Origin: DATFNI01 sp963787205
GTDB lineage: Bacteria; Bacteroidota; Rhodothermia; Balneolales; DATFMH01
Length of the DNA stretch: 64,000 nucleotides
NCBI GenBank assembly: GCA_963787205.1
Contig: CAWBCD010000010.1
Location: 1-64,000, forward strand
Reading direction: 5' to 3'
Shown: positions 29,098 to 38,983 of the stretch, one piece after another
How positions within the stretch are numbered: the first letter of the stretch is position 1
Layout of the letters: every line of letters begins with the position of its first letter
The notes under the pieces: generated by a model
Databases searched by the model: none
What the model was told of the DNA's origin: nothing
Seen by the model: only the letters and a program-made list of their open reading frames with translations
Program-made: the position numbers and the translations under genes

Positions 29098-31164
29098 ATG
29101 GTACTGAGACTACACATACGATCTAATGCGCTTATTATACTACTTCTTCTATTCAGTTCGGTTGTATTTGCCCAAACAAAATCTGACAGTCTGAATGTAA
29201 AACTATCTGAAATCACCGTCACCGCCACCCCATTTGGATTGACCCGGAAGAATTCTTCCCTCGCTTTTTCACAGGTCAAAAGAAGTGGCCTGGAGGTTCA
29301 GACAACCCCTGCACTCAGTCTGGACAGATTGACTGCTACCGTTCCGGGCTTATGGATTAACAACCGGGAAAATTACGCCCTCGGAGAGCGAATCACTCTG
29401 CGCGGACTCGGTTGGAGTTCAGCTTTTGGTGTCCGCGGCATCCAGATATTCCTGGATGGGATCCCATTAACCGGAGCTGACGGTCAGTCTGTTTTAACAG
29501 TTGTCGATCCCGCCTTTATTCGCGATATCCGGCTGATACGCGGGCCATCCTCGGCTTTCTGGGGAAACAGCAGCGGAGGTATCCTTTATCTGTCAACTTT
29601 CACCAACAGCCAGGTTAAGCCGTTTGTACGGCTAAGAGAAACAGTTGGTTCCTATGGTCTGAGCAAGACAGATTTTCAGTTTGTTCATAATACATCAATG
29701 CAGAGATACCAGTTTTATGGATCATATCTGGGTGACCAGGGATATCGGGATTATAGTACAGTGCATCTTTTCAGATCGGGATTTACCGACCAGATGAATA
29801 TCAATTCCGGCAACAGACTCACTCTCAGTGGGGCATTCGCTGCGATGCCGAAAGCGGAGCATCCGGGTTCACTTAATGCCTCTCAAGTTGCAAATGATCC
29901 CCGGCAAGCTCGCTCATATTACCAAAACTCAGGAGCCGGGAAACAGGCTGACCAGGGACAAGTAGGCGGCACCCTGCATTCTGCAACATCAATAGGTCAG
30001 GTCCAAACCACACTTTATGGGTTGTTTCGCGAATTAAATAATCCCCTGCCCTATGCTTACATTCGTGTTCATCGTTTAGCCGGCGGTACCCGTCTTACTC
30101 TCCAAAATCAGTTCAATAATCTTAGCTGGGGAATTGGTTACGAGGGGAAAATTCAGAGAGATCATCGATATAACTGGGGAAATGCAAATGGGGTACCAAA
30201 ACCGGGGAACGATATAACGGTCGACCAGATGGAGTGGGTGTACAATCATGCTTTCTTCGAGGAAGGGTCATTCAAATTATCCCCGCTTACGCTAAATCTT
30301 GGGTTACGTTACGACTGGCTCCTCTTTAAGAATCATGATTACCTGCAACAGACCAGCCATTACTCACAGTCGGGGCGCCGGATATTTAATGCATGGAGCC
30401 CGTCGGCCGGCGTAACATTCCACGCCGGTTCTGCTGATTTGTACGTCAATTATCGTACAGCTTTTGAGGCCCCAACAACGACGGAGCTGGTAAACCGACC
30501 GGATGGAAGCCAGGGGTTCAATCCAGCGATCGGTCCGGAGCATATCACCGGATTTGAAATCGGCCTCAGGGGCAATCACCTGCTGTCGCAGCGTCTTTCG
30601 TACGATCTCGCGCTGTTTGATATGCGGATACGGGATATACTCGTTCCATACCAGGGGAGCAACGAACGAACCTATTACCAAAACCGGGGAAAAACGAAAC
30701 ACTGGGGCATCGAGACAAATGTAATCTGGCAGCCCTCGTCAAAATGGAGGATCGCCGTGACGTATCAATATCTCGATGCTGTCTTTGAGTCCGGATTTAC
30801 CGAGAATTCAATATCCATGAGCGGCAATAAAGTACCCGGGGTGACTCCCAATCGTGGTGCGGTGAGAATCAGTTATACTGGTCACGGATGGATGGCATCG
30901 AGTGATGCAGAAATGGTCAATTCCTACTTCGTCAATAATGCCAATACCGTTCGTAACGGATCATATGTCGACTGGAATGCCCGGTTCAGTCTTATTCACT
31001 GGCGACCTTTTGACAGGGTTGGCATTGATCCATACCTGGCAATCTATAATTTGCTTGATTCGCAGTATAACGGATCAGTAATAGTGAATGCCACAGGGGG
31101 TCAATATTTCGAGCCGGCTGCCGGGAGGCACTGGGCAGCCGGTCTCGCAATCACTTTCTATTGA
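29098..31164 (+). CDS. TonB-dependent outer-membrane receptor
   Basis: 688 residues. Signal peptide to about residue 26 (LLFSSVVFAQ). The plug runs from SEITVTATPFGLTRK through GLWINNRENYALGERITLRGLG and GVRGIQIFLDGIPLTG to LIRGPSSAFWGNSSGGILYLST. A 22-strand barrel follows, closing with aromatic YFEPAAGRHWAAGLAITFY. It lacks the N-terminal carboxypeptidase-like domain and the SusD partner typical of SusC receptors, so iron-siderophore, cobalamin or similar cargo is as likely as glycan. It converges with the PQQ dehydrogenase gene, with one base between stops. Confidence 0.9.
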   Translation: MVLRLHIRSNALIILLLLFSSVVFAQTKSDSLNVKLSEITVTATPFGLTRKNSSLAFSQVKRSGLEVQTTPALSLDRLTATVPGLWINNRENYALGERITLRGLGWSSAFGVRGIQIFLDGIPLTGADGQSVLTVVDPAFIRDIRLIRGPSSAFWGNSSGGILYLSTFTNSQVKPFVRLRETVGSYGLSKTDFQFVHNTSMQRYQFYGSYLGDQGYRDYSTVHLFRSGFTDQMNINSGNRLTLSGAFAAMPKAEHPGSLNASQVANDPRQARSYYQNSGAGKQADQGQVGGTLHSATSIGQVQTTLYGLFRELNNPLPYAYIRVHRLAGGTRLTLQNQFNNLSWGIGYEGKIQRDHRYNWGNANGVPKPGNDITVDQMEWVYNHAFFEEGSFKLSPLTLNLGLRYDWLLFKNHDYLQQTSHYSQSGRRIFNAWSPSAGVTFHAGSADLYVNYRTAFEAPTTTELVNRPDGSQGFNPAIGPEHITGFEIGLRGNHLLSQRLSYDLALFDMRIRDILVPYQGSNERTYYQNRGKTKHWGIETNVIWQPSSKWRIAVTYQYLDAVFESGFTENSISMSGNKVPGVTPNRGAVRISYTGHGWMASSDAEMVNSYFVNNANTVRNGSYVDWNARFSLIHWRPFDRVGIDPYLAIYNLLDSQYNGSVIVNATGGQYFEPAAGRHWAAGLAITFY

Positions 31165-31165
31165 A

Positions 31166-32479
31166 TCACTTACCCGTGTACATCACCCGCCAGACGGTAC
31201 CGTGGGAATCGTCAGTGATGTAAAGCGATCCGTCGGGTCCCTGTGCCAATCCAACGGGACGATGTTTGGCCTGTCCAGGACTTTTCAACGTATCAACTCC
31301 TGCAAAACCTGTTGCAAAATCATCCCATTTGTCTGACAATGGTTTATCGCCGGTAAACGGAACAAAAACTATCCTTCCGGGTGCCTGGGGCAGAGGTGCA
31401 CGGTTCCAGGAGCCATGGAAGGCTATAAATGCCCCGTTTTTATATTGAGATGGAAACTGGCTGCCGGTATAAAAAAGGAGCCCCAGAGGTGCCCAGTGGC
31501 CGGGGAATGCCATAATGGGATCATCATATTGTGACGCGCGGCCTACTTTTTTACCATTTCCGCCATACTCGGGTGCCAAAACGCGTTTGCCCTGTGTCTG
31601 ATCATAGTAAGCATAAGGCCAGCCAAAGTTCGAGCCATCTTTAACCAACATGAATTCCTCAGCCGGAAGTATGGCACTTTGCTGATCATTGAAGTATTGG
31701 GGCCACAACTGTGCGAGTTGATCACGACCATTCTGGACGACATATAACTTGTTTACCTGATCATTCCAGGTAATGCCCACTCCGTTTCTGATACCCGTGG
31801 CGTAGTGATGCGCTTCCTGCTGCGTCTGTCCCTGCTCGTCGGCTTTGAACTCCCAAACCCCGGCCCTGGTTTTAAGCTGGGGACAGGGATCCATACCCGG
31901 AACCCCTTTGGTACGTTCCTGTTTCTGGCATGCATTTGATGGACTTCCAATATCAACATACATATTTCCCTTGTTATCGAAAGCAATCGATTTAGTATGA
32001 TGATCACCTCTTGAGGGCAGGTTGTCAACGATGTGCTCGGGGGGACTTTCAGGTACAAGTTGTCCCGGTGTCAGCTTATATCTCCAGACTGCGGTATCAG
32101 GGGCAAAGTAAAGATAACCGTCGTGTATAGCGATACCGTTGCCCCCACTGGTACCGAAATGTTTTATGATATCCGGCTTGCCGTCGCCATTGGTATCGCG
32201 CATAGCTACAATGCCTCCCCCATCTTTCATTCGCTCCAGGGCCACATAAATATCGCCGTTGTCACGAACGGCGATATGCCTGGCCTGCCCCAGGTTGTTG
32301 GCCACAATAAACGCCTGAAACCCAGCCGGTAACGTCAAGCCACCATTATTGCTATCAAATTCAATCCCAGATTTCCCTTTTTGAGACTGATTATCCGCTT
32401 TTTGATTTCCGCAACCGGCTAAAATGAACACCAGAGGCAGGAGCAAATGGACCAAAAGATGACTCTTTCTTGTAGACAT
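31166..32479 (-). CDS. PQQ-dependent sugar dehydrogenase-type lipoprotein
   Basis: 437 residues with a lipoprotein signal (LLPLVFILAGCGNQ), so probably membrane-anchored and facing the periplasm or surface. The six-bladed GSDH/sorbosone dehydrogenase fold is shown by LPAGFQAFIVANNL, ARHIAVRDNGDIYVAL, HHTKSIAFDNKGNMYVDIGS, NFGWPYAY, FIAFHGSWNR and the end RPVGLAQGPDGSLYITDDSHGTVWRV. Relatives oxidise sugars using pyrroloquinoline quinone and pass electrons to the respiratory chain. No pqq biosynthesis gene is in the window. It sits next to a GH65 enzyme on the same strand, which hints at a shared sugar. Confidence 0.87.
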   Translation of the reverse strand: MSTRKSHLLVHLLLPLVFILAGCGNQKADNQSQKGKSGIEFDSNNGGLTLPAGFQAFIVANNLGQARHIAVRDNGDIYVALERMKDGGGIVAMRDTNGDGKPDIIKHFGTSGGNGIAIHDGYLYFAPDTAVWRYKLTPGQLVPESPPEHIVDNLPSRGDHHTKSIAFDNKGNMYVDIGSPSNACQKQERTKGVPGMDPCPQLKTRAGVWEFKADEQGQTQQEAHHYATGIRNGVGITWNDQVNKLYVVQNGRDQLAQLWPQYFNDQQSAILPAEEFMLVKDGSNFGWPYAYYDQTQGKRVLAPEYGGNGKKVGRASQYDDPIMAFPGHWAPLGLLFYTGSQFPSQYKNGAFIAFHGSWNRAPLPQAPGRIVFVPFTGDKPLSDKWDDFATGFAGVDTLKSPGQAKHRPVGLAQGPDGSLYITDDSHGTVWRVMYTGK

Positions 32480-32584
32480 ACTGCTAAATTTTTAATTAAC
32501 GGTTACTGTTTGTTTCAAACGGAAAGAATTTGTTTACGTTCCATTCCGACCTAAATACCGGTTTCGGTATCTATAAAATCTCTC

Positions 32585-34621
32585 TCATTTTACAGTAAAT
32601 GTCTTATTCTCTGTGCCAACACCGGTAATGGTCAGTGACTTCCACTCCCTGGGTAAGATGCCGCCCTTTTGTTCGATGCCGTTATCCGTAATGGTAAGTC
32701 CCCCAAAACCGGCAAGAACACTTTGAAGCACGCCTCCGGCCCCGGTTGCAAAATACGGATTGGTACCGCCGGCGCTTTCAGCCAGTACTCCAAAAGGCGG
32801 AAGCTTGTTGGGAACAAAACCATTCTTGAATAACTCATAGGCTTTTGCAGAATCGCCAAGCCGCGCATATAGCAATGCCAACACGGAATAACTCATGGCC
32901 GGTCCTTCTCCGATTCGCGGTTCGTAATAGGCCAGGTCCTTCTTAATAGTTGCCTTATCCGTGATTATCTGCAATGGATACGAAAGCAGGTTGACATCGG
33001 CCTGCTTGATCTTTTCACCGTGATACTCACTGAATTCCTTGACGGTGCCGTCTTTAAAGCGAAGGATGGGGATGTTATCCGCGACTTCATTCCATGCCGG
33101 ATCTGCTTTTTCATCCAGAATCTTCGCCGCTGAAGTGGCTGCTTTGAGAGCTTTGATTGCGGCACCGTTCGTAAAGGCATCGTTATCTATATTTTCAGCC
33201 CACTCGTCAGCTGCGACTACATTGTTTATGTTGTATTTGCCATCCGGTCCTTTTTCAACGCGACTCACCCAAAAATCGGCTACATTCTTCAGGATCGGGT
33301 ATCCTTTACTCCGCAGCCATTCCTTATCGTGGGTCACGCGATAATAGTTCCAGGCAGCGATGGCGATGTCTGATGAAATATGTTGCTCATACGGCCCGCT
33401 CAGTGCCCATACCGGTGTGGCTTCCTGGCCTGTGTCCGCCGATTCCCATGGGAACATCGCCCCTTTGTATCCATGGCTGCGGGCATTTTGTTCGGCGGCC
33501 CCAAGCCGATTGTAGCGATAATCCAGTATGGACCGCGCAATCTCGGGATGCAGCATCAGGAGGGGCGGATACATCCATATCGCCGAATCCCAGAAAACAT
33601 GGCCGTTATATCCCAGACCGGACAGTCCCATGGGCGACAGGCTGTATCCCGAACCGGCCCGGACAAACGAATACAAATTGTAAAGGCAAAAACGAACATC
33701 ACGCTGGTCCGAAAGATCACCATCAATTTTGATATCCCCTTTCCAGAGATTGTCCCATAATTCATCGTGACGTTTGATTAGTTGGTCGGTGCCCGCCAGC
33801 ATGGCATAAATGCTTAGCCGCTCAGCCGCATTCCGGGGATCCGCATATTGAGCTGTCGATGTCTCGCTGCCGACTACTGAAAAAGTAAACGATTGCCCTT
33901 TCTTCAGCTTCTGAGTGAATTGCACCAGGTGCATGTTCTGATCCCATTCCTCATGGATAAGTTTCGGCTGTGGAATCCCGCTGAAAAGATAACTGCACGA
34001 TGCCGCAACCGTGTGTTTACCTGTCGGACTATCGCCAACTGAGGTCAAAAGAGGGATAATGGCATGCGGTTTTGTGATCTCCGAGTAATAATTATGGACG
34101 TTGCGAAGAATGTCGGGTGCCTGAATAATATTGGCTGGAGTTACCTGTACGTCCTGATCAGCCTTGATTGTTAGCTGAATGAGACTTGTAAATGGCAGTT
34201 CACGCAGGGCGCGAAGAGTATACGTCACACTTACTTTATTCCCTACGTCGAACCGGGCTGTAAAAACGGCTTTCTTCATATCAATGCTCTGGGTATAGTG
34301 GGAAATATTATTTATCCCTACCCGCTGCCCGTCGACATCGAGAGTCATATTGGCAAAGTTGAATCCCTTTAGGATATTGGAAACCCTTCCTCGCCCATAA
34401 TTATCATAGACGCCATTTAAGACAACATCCTTTACAGTAAGGGGATCTGAAGACGTCACCAATCCCAACATTCCGTTTCCGACGGTCAGGCCGTAATAGT
34501 CGTTGGGATTAATGTGATCCGCATTGATCTCCCATCCGGAGTTCGTCTGGGATTGAGCATGTAACTGGCAGGTAAGCAGACCTACAAACAAAAGGGCAAA
34601 TAGATTCCTATGACATTTCAT
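32585..34621 (-). CDS. Secreted GH65-family glycosidase/phosphorylase
   Basis: 678 residues from MKCHRNLFALLF, which gives a proper signal peptide ending HAQ and has GGGAG-like spacing upstream. A further 28 codons before it look spurious. An N-terminal beta-sandwich (residues 30-270) precedes the alpha/alpha barrel: HVFWDSAIWMYPPLLMLHPEIA, GAMFPWESADTGQEATP, EQHISSDIAIAAWNYY and AADEWAENIDNDAFTN with the likely general-acid Glu. The layout matches GH65 members such as trehalose or kojibiose phosphorylases and glucosylgalactosyl-hydroxylysine glucosidase. A signal peptide argues for hydrolysis outside the cytoplasm, because phosphorolysis would need phosphate and is usually cytoplasmic. Co-directional with the sugar dehydrogenase. 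Confidence 0.85.
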   Translation of the reverse strand: MKCHRNLFALLFVGLLTCQLHAQSQTNSGWEINADHINPNDYYGLTVGNGMLGLVTSSDPLTVKDVVLNGVYDNYGRGRVSNILKGFNFANMTLDVDGQRVGINNISHYTQSIDMKKAVFTARFDVGNKVSVTYTLRALRELPFTSLIQLTIKADQDVQVTPANIIQAPDILRNVHNYYSEITKPHAIIPLLTSVGDSPTGKHTVAASCSYLFSGIPQPKLIHEEWDQNMHLVQFTQKLKKGQSFTFSVVGSETSTAQYADPRNAAERLSIYAMLAGTDQLIKRHDELWDNLWKGDIKIDGDLSDQRDVRFCLYNLYSFVRAGSGYSLSPMGLSGLGYNGHVFWDSAIWMYPPLLMLHPEIARSILDYRYNRLGAAEQNARSHGYKGAMFPWESADTGQEATPVWALSGPYEQHISSDIAIAAWNYYRVTHDKEWLRSKGYPILKNVADFWVSRVEKGPDGKYNINNVVAADEWAENIDNDAFTNGAAIKALKAATSAAKILDEKADPAWNEVADNIPILRFKDGTVKEFSEYHGEKIKQADVNLLSYPLQIITDKATIKKDLAYYEPRIGEGPAMSYSVLALLYARLGDSAKAYELFKNGFVPNKLPPFGVLAESAGGTNPYFATGAGGVLQSVLAGFGGLTITDNGIEQKGGILPREWKSLTITGVGTENKTFTVK

Positions 34622-34999
34622 TGATTCTCCCTGGTCATAAAATGTATTAATGTATATGCGAGATATATATCTGACTGACTTTAAGAATATAAAGAAGTCA
34701 GTCATTTTACCTAATAATACTTTAGAATCAGAACAGGTTTTCCATCCTCATAACAACTTTTTTCAAGCATCCACATATATATCAAAAATCATTACAGATA
34801 GTTTTTAAGGATAGACAAAAGAAGCATTTATAGGCATTAACCACATCATAATTCGTTATGCCACAACAAGTTACGCCTTGCCACATGATTGTTTACTCTC
34901 CCCGGTCAAACCCTAAAATTGATCAGTGAATCGAAAATATGAATGGACTTGAATAACAAACACTTTCAAATCTTTTTGGAAAGGAGAACTTAAATAATC

Positions 35000-35821
35000 A
35001 TGAACACACGGCTAATAGTTCGAAAAAAAATTACCCGATCAGTGCTCGCGCTGATTATATCTGTTGCGCTTGCTGGCCTCACGGCATGTAGCAATCATAA
35101 TAATTCTTCATCTGAAGGCCAGATGCAGGTAAAGCTGCACGATGCGCCCGCATTATTTGGGGCCGTGCAACTGGATATACAAAAAGTTGAAGTAAAAAAC
35201 TCCAGCTCAGCGAGTGATACTTCATGGGTAACCATAAGTAATCAACCCCAGACTGTAAACTTGCTTGACCTAACAAACGGCAATACCAAGATCATTGCGT
35301 CGTCTAATGTCAAATCAGGTACTTATACGACACTGCGGCTCGTATTGGGAAGCAACAATAAAGTGGAAGTAAACGGTACAATGATGAATCTGAATCTGTC
35401 GAGTAATGCACAGGCAGGTGTAGATGTTAATATCAATACGCAGGTGGATGCTCAAAACAGTGCTACCCTTTTGCTCGACTTTGATGTTGCCCGCTCGATC
35501 ACGGCCGGCTTGACAGGATCTTTTACGCTGAATCCGGTGATAAAGGCAACGCAAGAATCTGAGTCCGGTGACATATCGGGACAAATACAACCGGCCAATG
35601 CGATGACTGCTGTCTACGTTAAAAGTGGTTCCGATACCGTTTCGTCTACTTATTCGGATACGACCTCCGGTGATTTCAAACTGATTGGTCTAGCGCAGGG
35701 TAATTACGATGTAAACATTCATTCCATGAATTCGGCGTACTCAGACACCACGATCTCCAACGTTTCTGTGGCGGCAAAACAAGAAACCAAACTGGGTGCC
35801 GTCGTTTTGCCTTCAAATTAA
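35000..35821 (+). CDS. DUF4382 lipoprotein 1
   Basis: 273 residues, lipoprotein signal with lipobox LTAC near residue 30. The DUF4382 domain (residues 40-185) carries the family blocks QVKLHDAPALFGAVQLDIQKVEV, NLLDLTNG, GTYTTLRLVLG and ATLLLDFDVARSI. A C-terminal carboxypeptidase-like or Cna-B sandwich follows (GDISGQIQP, GDFKLIGLAQGNYDVNI). Function of the domain is unknown; a cell-surface role is inferred. A GGAAAGGAGA site precedes the ATG. It pairs with the next gene, and the pair recurs at 38,984-40,825. Confidence 0.88.
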   Translation: MNTRLIVRKKITRSVLALIISVALAGLTACSNHNNSSSEGQMQVKLHDAPALFGAVQLDIQKVEVKNSSSASDTSWVTISNQPQTVNLLDLTNGNTKIIASSNVKSGTYTTLRLVLGSNNKVEVNGTMMNLNLSSNAQAGVDVNINTQVDAQNSATLLLDFDVARSITAGLTGSFTLNPVIKATQESESGDISGQIQPANAMTAVYVKSGSDTVSSTYSDTTSGDFKLIGLAQGNYDVNIHSMNSAYSDTTISNVSVAAKQETKLGAVVLPSN

Positions 35822-35850
35822 CTAAATAGTTCTATTCTTTATTGATATTT

Positions 35851-35921
35851 GCCGCGGAGTCTCCTAACCCCACGAATGAAAGGTTACCTTTGTAACCCCA
35901 ACAGGCTTCGCGGCTTTTTTT
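35851..35921 (+). terminator. Intrinsic terminator after DUF4382 gene 1
   Basis: GCCGCG (35851) pairs with CGCGGC (35909-35914), followed by seven T. A second hairpin GGTTAC-CTTT-GTAACC sits in the loop. Confidence 0.7.
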
Positions 35922-35980
35922 ATCCCCTCCTTTTTTCTATAGCCCGAAAATCCTTCACCCCGTCAAACGGATAACCCGTC

Positions 35981-36817
35981 ATGAAGCCCCAAAACAAATT
36001 TGCAACAAGACTATCCCAAATTGTTTCCCTATCAATCCTGGCTGGAGCTATCGTAGCAATCGGTGTGACAGCCTGTAAAAATAAAGTGACCTCATCAGCG
36101 GGTGTAAATGGTAATTTACAAGTGAAACTGACCGACTCCCCTGCCCGATATGACTCTGTAATGATCGACATTCAGAAAGTTGAAGTACAAAATGTCGACA
36201 GCACCAACGGATGGACAACCGTTAACGACTCCTCTATGACCGTCAATCTCCTCGATCTAACCAACGGGGCCTATAAGATTCTCGGTGAAAAGCAGCTCGG
36301 TACAGGCACCTATTCACAAATTCGCCTGGTTCTGGGATCCGGCAACTATGTTGTTAAGAACGGACAGCGATACAGTCTGGCAGTTCCGAGTGGGCAACAA
36401 TCAGGTATCAAAATAAATGTCGATGCTAAGATCGAACCGGAAATGACCTATACCCTGCTTTTGGATTTCGATTCGAACCGTTCAATTGTAACAACCGGCA
36501 ATAGCAATAATCCGTATATCCTTAAACCTGTTATCCATGCCGCAAATGAAGCTACAAGCGGATCCATTTCAGGCATCATTCAACCGGCTGAGGCCAAACC
36601 GGTGATCTATGGAATAAGCAATTCCGATACGCTGGCTACGGCATTGTCTGATACCACCTCAGGTGTTTTTAAAATAATCGGGTTGAATGCCGGGACATAC
36701 ACGCTATCCATCATTCCGGCAGATACGACAATGTATCAGGATACAACCCTGGCAAACGTTAATGTTTCTACAGGAGAGACCCGACAATTGGGCACTATTA
36801 CACTCAAGCAAAAATAA
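35981..36817 (+). CDS. DUF4382 lipoprotein 2
   Basis: 278 residues; lipobox VTAC near residue 32. The DUF4382 domain carries LQVKLTDSPARYDSVMIDIQKVEVQ, TVNLLDLTNGAYKILG, GTYSQIRLVLGSGNYVV and YTLLLDFDSNRSIV. The C-terminal sandwich is SGSISGIIQPAEAKPVIYG to TYTLSIIPADTT. It is closer to the protein at 39,977 than to its direct neighbour, so the pairs arose by duplication of a two-gene unit. A strong terminator follows directly. Confidence 0.88.
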   Translation: MKPQNKFATRLSQIVSLSILAGAIVAIGVTACKNKVTSSAGVNGNLQVKLTDSPARYDSVMIDIQKVEVQNVDSTNGWTTVNDSSMTVNLLDLTNGAYKILGEKQLGTGTYSQIRLVLGSGNYVVKNGQRYSLAVPSGQQSGIKINVDAKIEPEMTYTLLLDFDSNRSIVTTGNSNNPYILKPVIHAANEATSGSISGIIQPAEAKPVIYGISNSDTLATALSDTTSGVFKIIGLNAGTYTLSIIPADTTMYQDTTLANVNVSTGETRQLGTITLKQK

Positions 36818-36832
36818 TCAGCAATGTAACAA

Positions 36833-36860
36833 AGGGCCCGGCTAAAACCGGGCCTTTTTT
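36833..36860 (+). terminator. Strong intrinsic terminator after DUF4382 gene 2
   Basis: GGCCCGG, a 6-nt loop, CCGGGCC and six T. Confidence 0.9.
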
Positions 36861-36939
36861 ATATCTGGCATTTTGTTATCCTGATAAACATCTTACATCA
36901 GTTAAAGTAACCGTGTGTGTTCATCAGTCAATATAAATC

Positions 36940-38592
36940 ATGAAGCGAAGAAAAAAACTCAACCTGATTGGCAAGGCAGCCCTTAGTTTGGTTGCCGCTA
37001 TGTTCCTGCTATCGTTTATCATTTACAGAGGACATACCAACTCCAATGCCGGGGATCAATCCCTGAAAGTTGTTCGCACTGAGGACGGGTTAGTCTCAGG
37101 AATTCAAACCAATACACCTGGCGTGTTGGCTTTCAAAGGAATCCCTTATGCAGCGCCTCCTGTTGGCGATTTACGCTGGCGCGCTCCCCAACCGCACCAG
37201 AAATGGAACGGCATTTTGAAGGCCGATCACTTCTGCGAAAATTGCATGCAGGCGACGCATGACGAGCAGGCGAATCCGCCCAATGTGACGAGGAAATCTG
37301 TCTGGACCAAGCCGTTCCTGATTCCCAAAGGTCATCTGAGCGAAAACTGCCTGTATTTGAATATTTGGACTGCTGCAAAATCATCTTCGGAACGCAGACC
37401 TGTAATTGTATGGATACATGGAGGAGCTTTCACGAGCGGGTCTGGTTCAGTGCCGCTCTATAACGGGGAGGCATTGGCAAAAAAAGGAGTTGTATTCGTA
37501 ACCATAAATTACCGCGTGGGGTTATTCGGATTTCTGGCCCTGCCGCAGTTAAGCCGGGAATCAAGTCATCATACAAGCGGTAATTACGGGTTGCTTGATC
37601 AAATAGCTGCGTTGAAATGGGTCAAAAATAATATCGCAGCCTTCGGCGGCGACCCAAATAACGTTACCATTGACGGACAGTCTGCCGGTTCTTTCAGCGT
37701 CAATTACCTGGTTGCGTCTCCCCTGGCAAAAGGGTTGTTTGAGCGGGCTATCGGTGAAAGCGGGGCCAGTATGGTTCCCAACCCGATAATTAATGTCCCC
37801 GATCTGCAAACTGCGGAGCAAAACGGTCTGAAATTCATGAAAATGGCAAATGCCAGTACACTGGCACAATTGCGTAAGATGCCGGCTGACTCTCTGCAAA
37901 AAATAAGTGGTTTTTTCTGGCCGGACATAGATGGATACGTATTACCCGAAAAAGTCGAAAAGATTTTTTCTGAAGGGAAACAAAACGATGTCCCAACACT
38001 TACGGGATGGAACGTCGACGAGGGCACCGCGTTCTCCATCTACTCGAAGACATTGACCGCCGAAGCATTTAAAAAGCAAATTTACAAGATCTATGGTGAT
38101 GAAGCAGCCAAAGTGCTTAAATACTACCCGGCGAAAACAGATGCTGAAGCTGCACAATCCCAATATGCCCTTACCCGTGACTATTTGTTTGCCACGCAAA
38201 ACTACACCTGGGCCAATCTCCAGAGCAAGACCGGAAATTCGAAGGTGTTTCTATACACTTTTGATCGCAAATTACCGGCACGGGGACCGTATAAATTTTT
38301 TGGGGCTTTTCACTCCGGAGAGATTGCTTATGCACTCGATAATCTCAAATATCTCAATCGTCCCTGGCAGCCTGTCGATCGAAAACTTGCAGATATTATG
38401 TCCTCGTACTGGGTCAATTTTGCAAGGACAGGGAACCCGAACGGCAAAGGTCTGCCTGAATGGCCGGCATACCAGCCTCAGCAGGGAAAAGACATGGAAC
38501 TTGGGAAAATAAACGGCGTTCAGAATATTCCCAATAAAGCAGGAATGGATTTTTTAATTCAATATTTCACTTCCGGGTCAAATAAACATTAA
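36940..38592 (+). CDS. Type B carboxylesterase
   Basis: 550 residues with an N-terminal membrane/signal segment (ALSLVAAMFLLSFIIY). Serine esterase of the alpha/beta-hydrolase type B family. The oxyanion loop is VIVWIHGGAFTSGSG, the nucleophile Ser is in GQSAGSFSV near residue 249, and the late His is in GAFHSGEIAYALDN. Typical family starts GIPYAAPPVGDLRWRAP and SENCLYLNIW are present. It probably acts in the periplasm or is secreted. Substrate is an ester of unknown nature. It lies between the two DUF4382 pairs, but terminators on its left make it a separate transcript. Confidence 0.92.
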   Translation: MKRRKKLNLIGKAALSLVAAMFLLSFIIYRGHTNSNAGDQSLKVVRTEDGLVSGIQTNTPGVLAFKGIPYAAPPVGDLRWRAPQPHQKWNGILKADHFCENCMQATHDEQANPPNVTRKSVWTKPFLIPKGHLSENCLYLNIWTAAKSSSERRPVIVWIHGGAFTSGSGSVPLYNGEALAKKGVVFVTINYRVGLFGFLALPQLSRESSHHTSGNYGLLDQIAALKWVKNNIAAFGGDPNNVTIDGQSAGSFSVNYLVASPLAKGLFERAIGESGASMVPNPIINVPDLQTAEQNGLKFMKMANASTLAQLRKMPADSLQKISGFFWPDIDGYVLPEKVEKIFSEGKQNDVPTLTGWNVDEGTAFSIYSKTLTAEAFKKQIYKIYGDEAAKVLKYYPAKTDAEAAQSQYALTRDYLFATQNYTWANLQSKTGNSKVFLYTFDRKLPARGPYKFFGAFHSGEIAYALDNLKYLNRPWQPVDRKLADIMSSYWVNFARTGNPNGKGLPEWPAYQPQQGKDMELGKINGVQNIPNKAGMDFLIQYFTSGSNKH

Positions 38593-38983
38593 ATGCTCTA
38601 TGTGCTGAAATAGCTTTAAATATCGGCGTATCCATTTGACCGCTTTCCGGGCAAAGCTTGTTCCATTTTGCAAAGCCTCATCTGGTGCGTGGCGAGACAG
38701 AACGTAATTATAAATATTTTGTTTACATATAAATGTAGTGGTAAGCTTTAATAAGCCCATTTCATATAACAATACCTCAATTAATGGATATTGTTATTTG
38801 TAGGCGTTTGAGATATACTTCAGGCTTCACTTCGGTTTTGGTAAGAGAATAAGTGATTACCTCAATGAAGGAAACGTCTTCATAAACCCTAAGTATTTAA
38901 CAGATTAATTGACTCCCTTCTGACTGCAACTGTTTCAACGGGAGGATAAGAAGCACTAATAACAAAATGAACACCATTTTACT
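38593..38983. other. Intergenic gap
   Basis: About 390 AT-rich nt between the esterase and the second DUF4382 pair. Probably holds the promoter of the latter; no element can be named safely. Confidence 0.4.

Noticed and set aside
33373..33760. Two overlapping 120-codon frames opposite the GH65 gene
   Set aside because: Shadows of a well-supported enzyme gene on the other strand.
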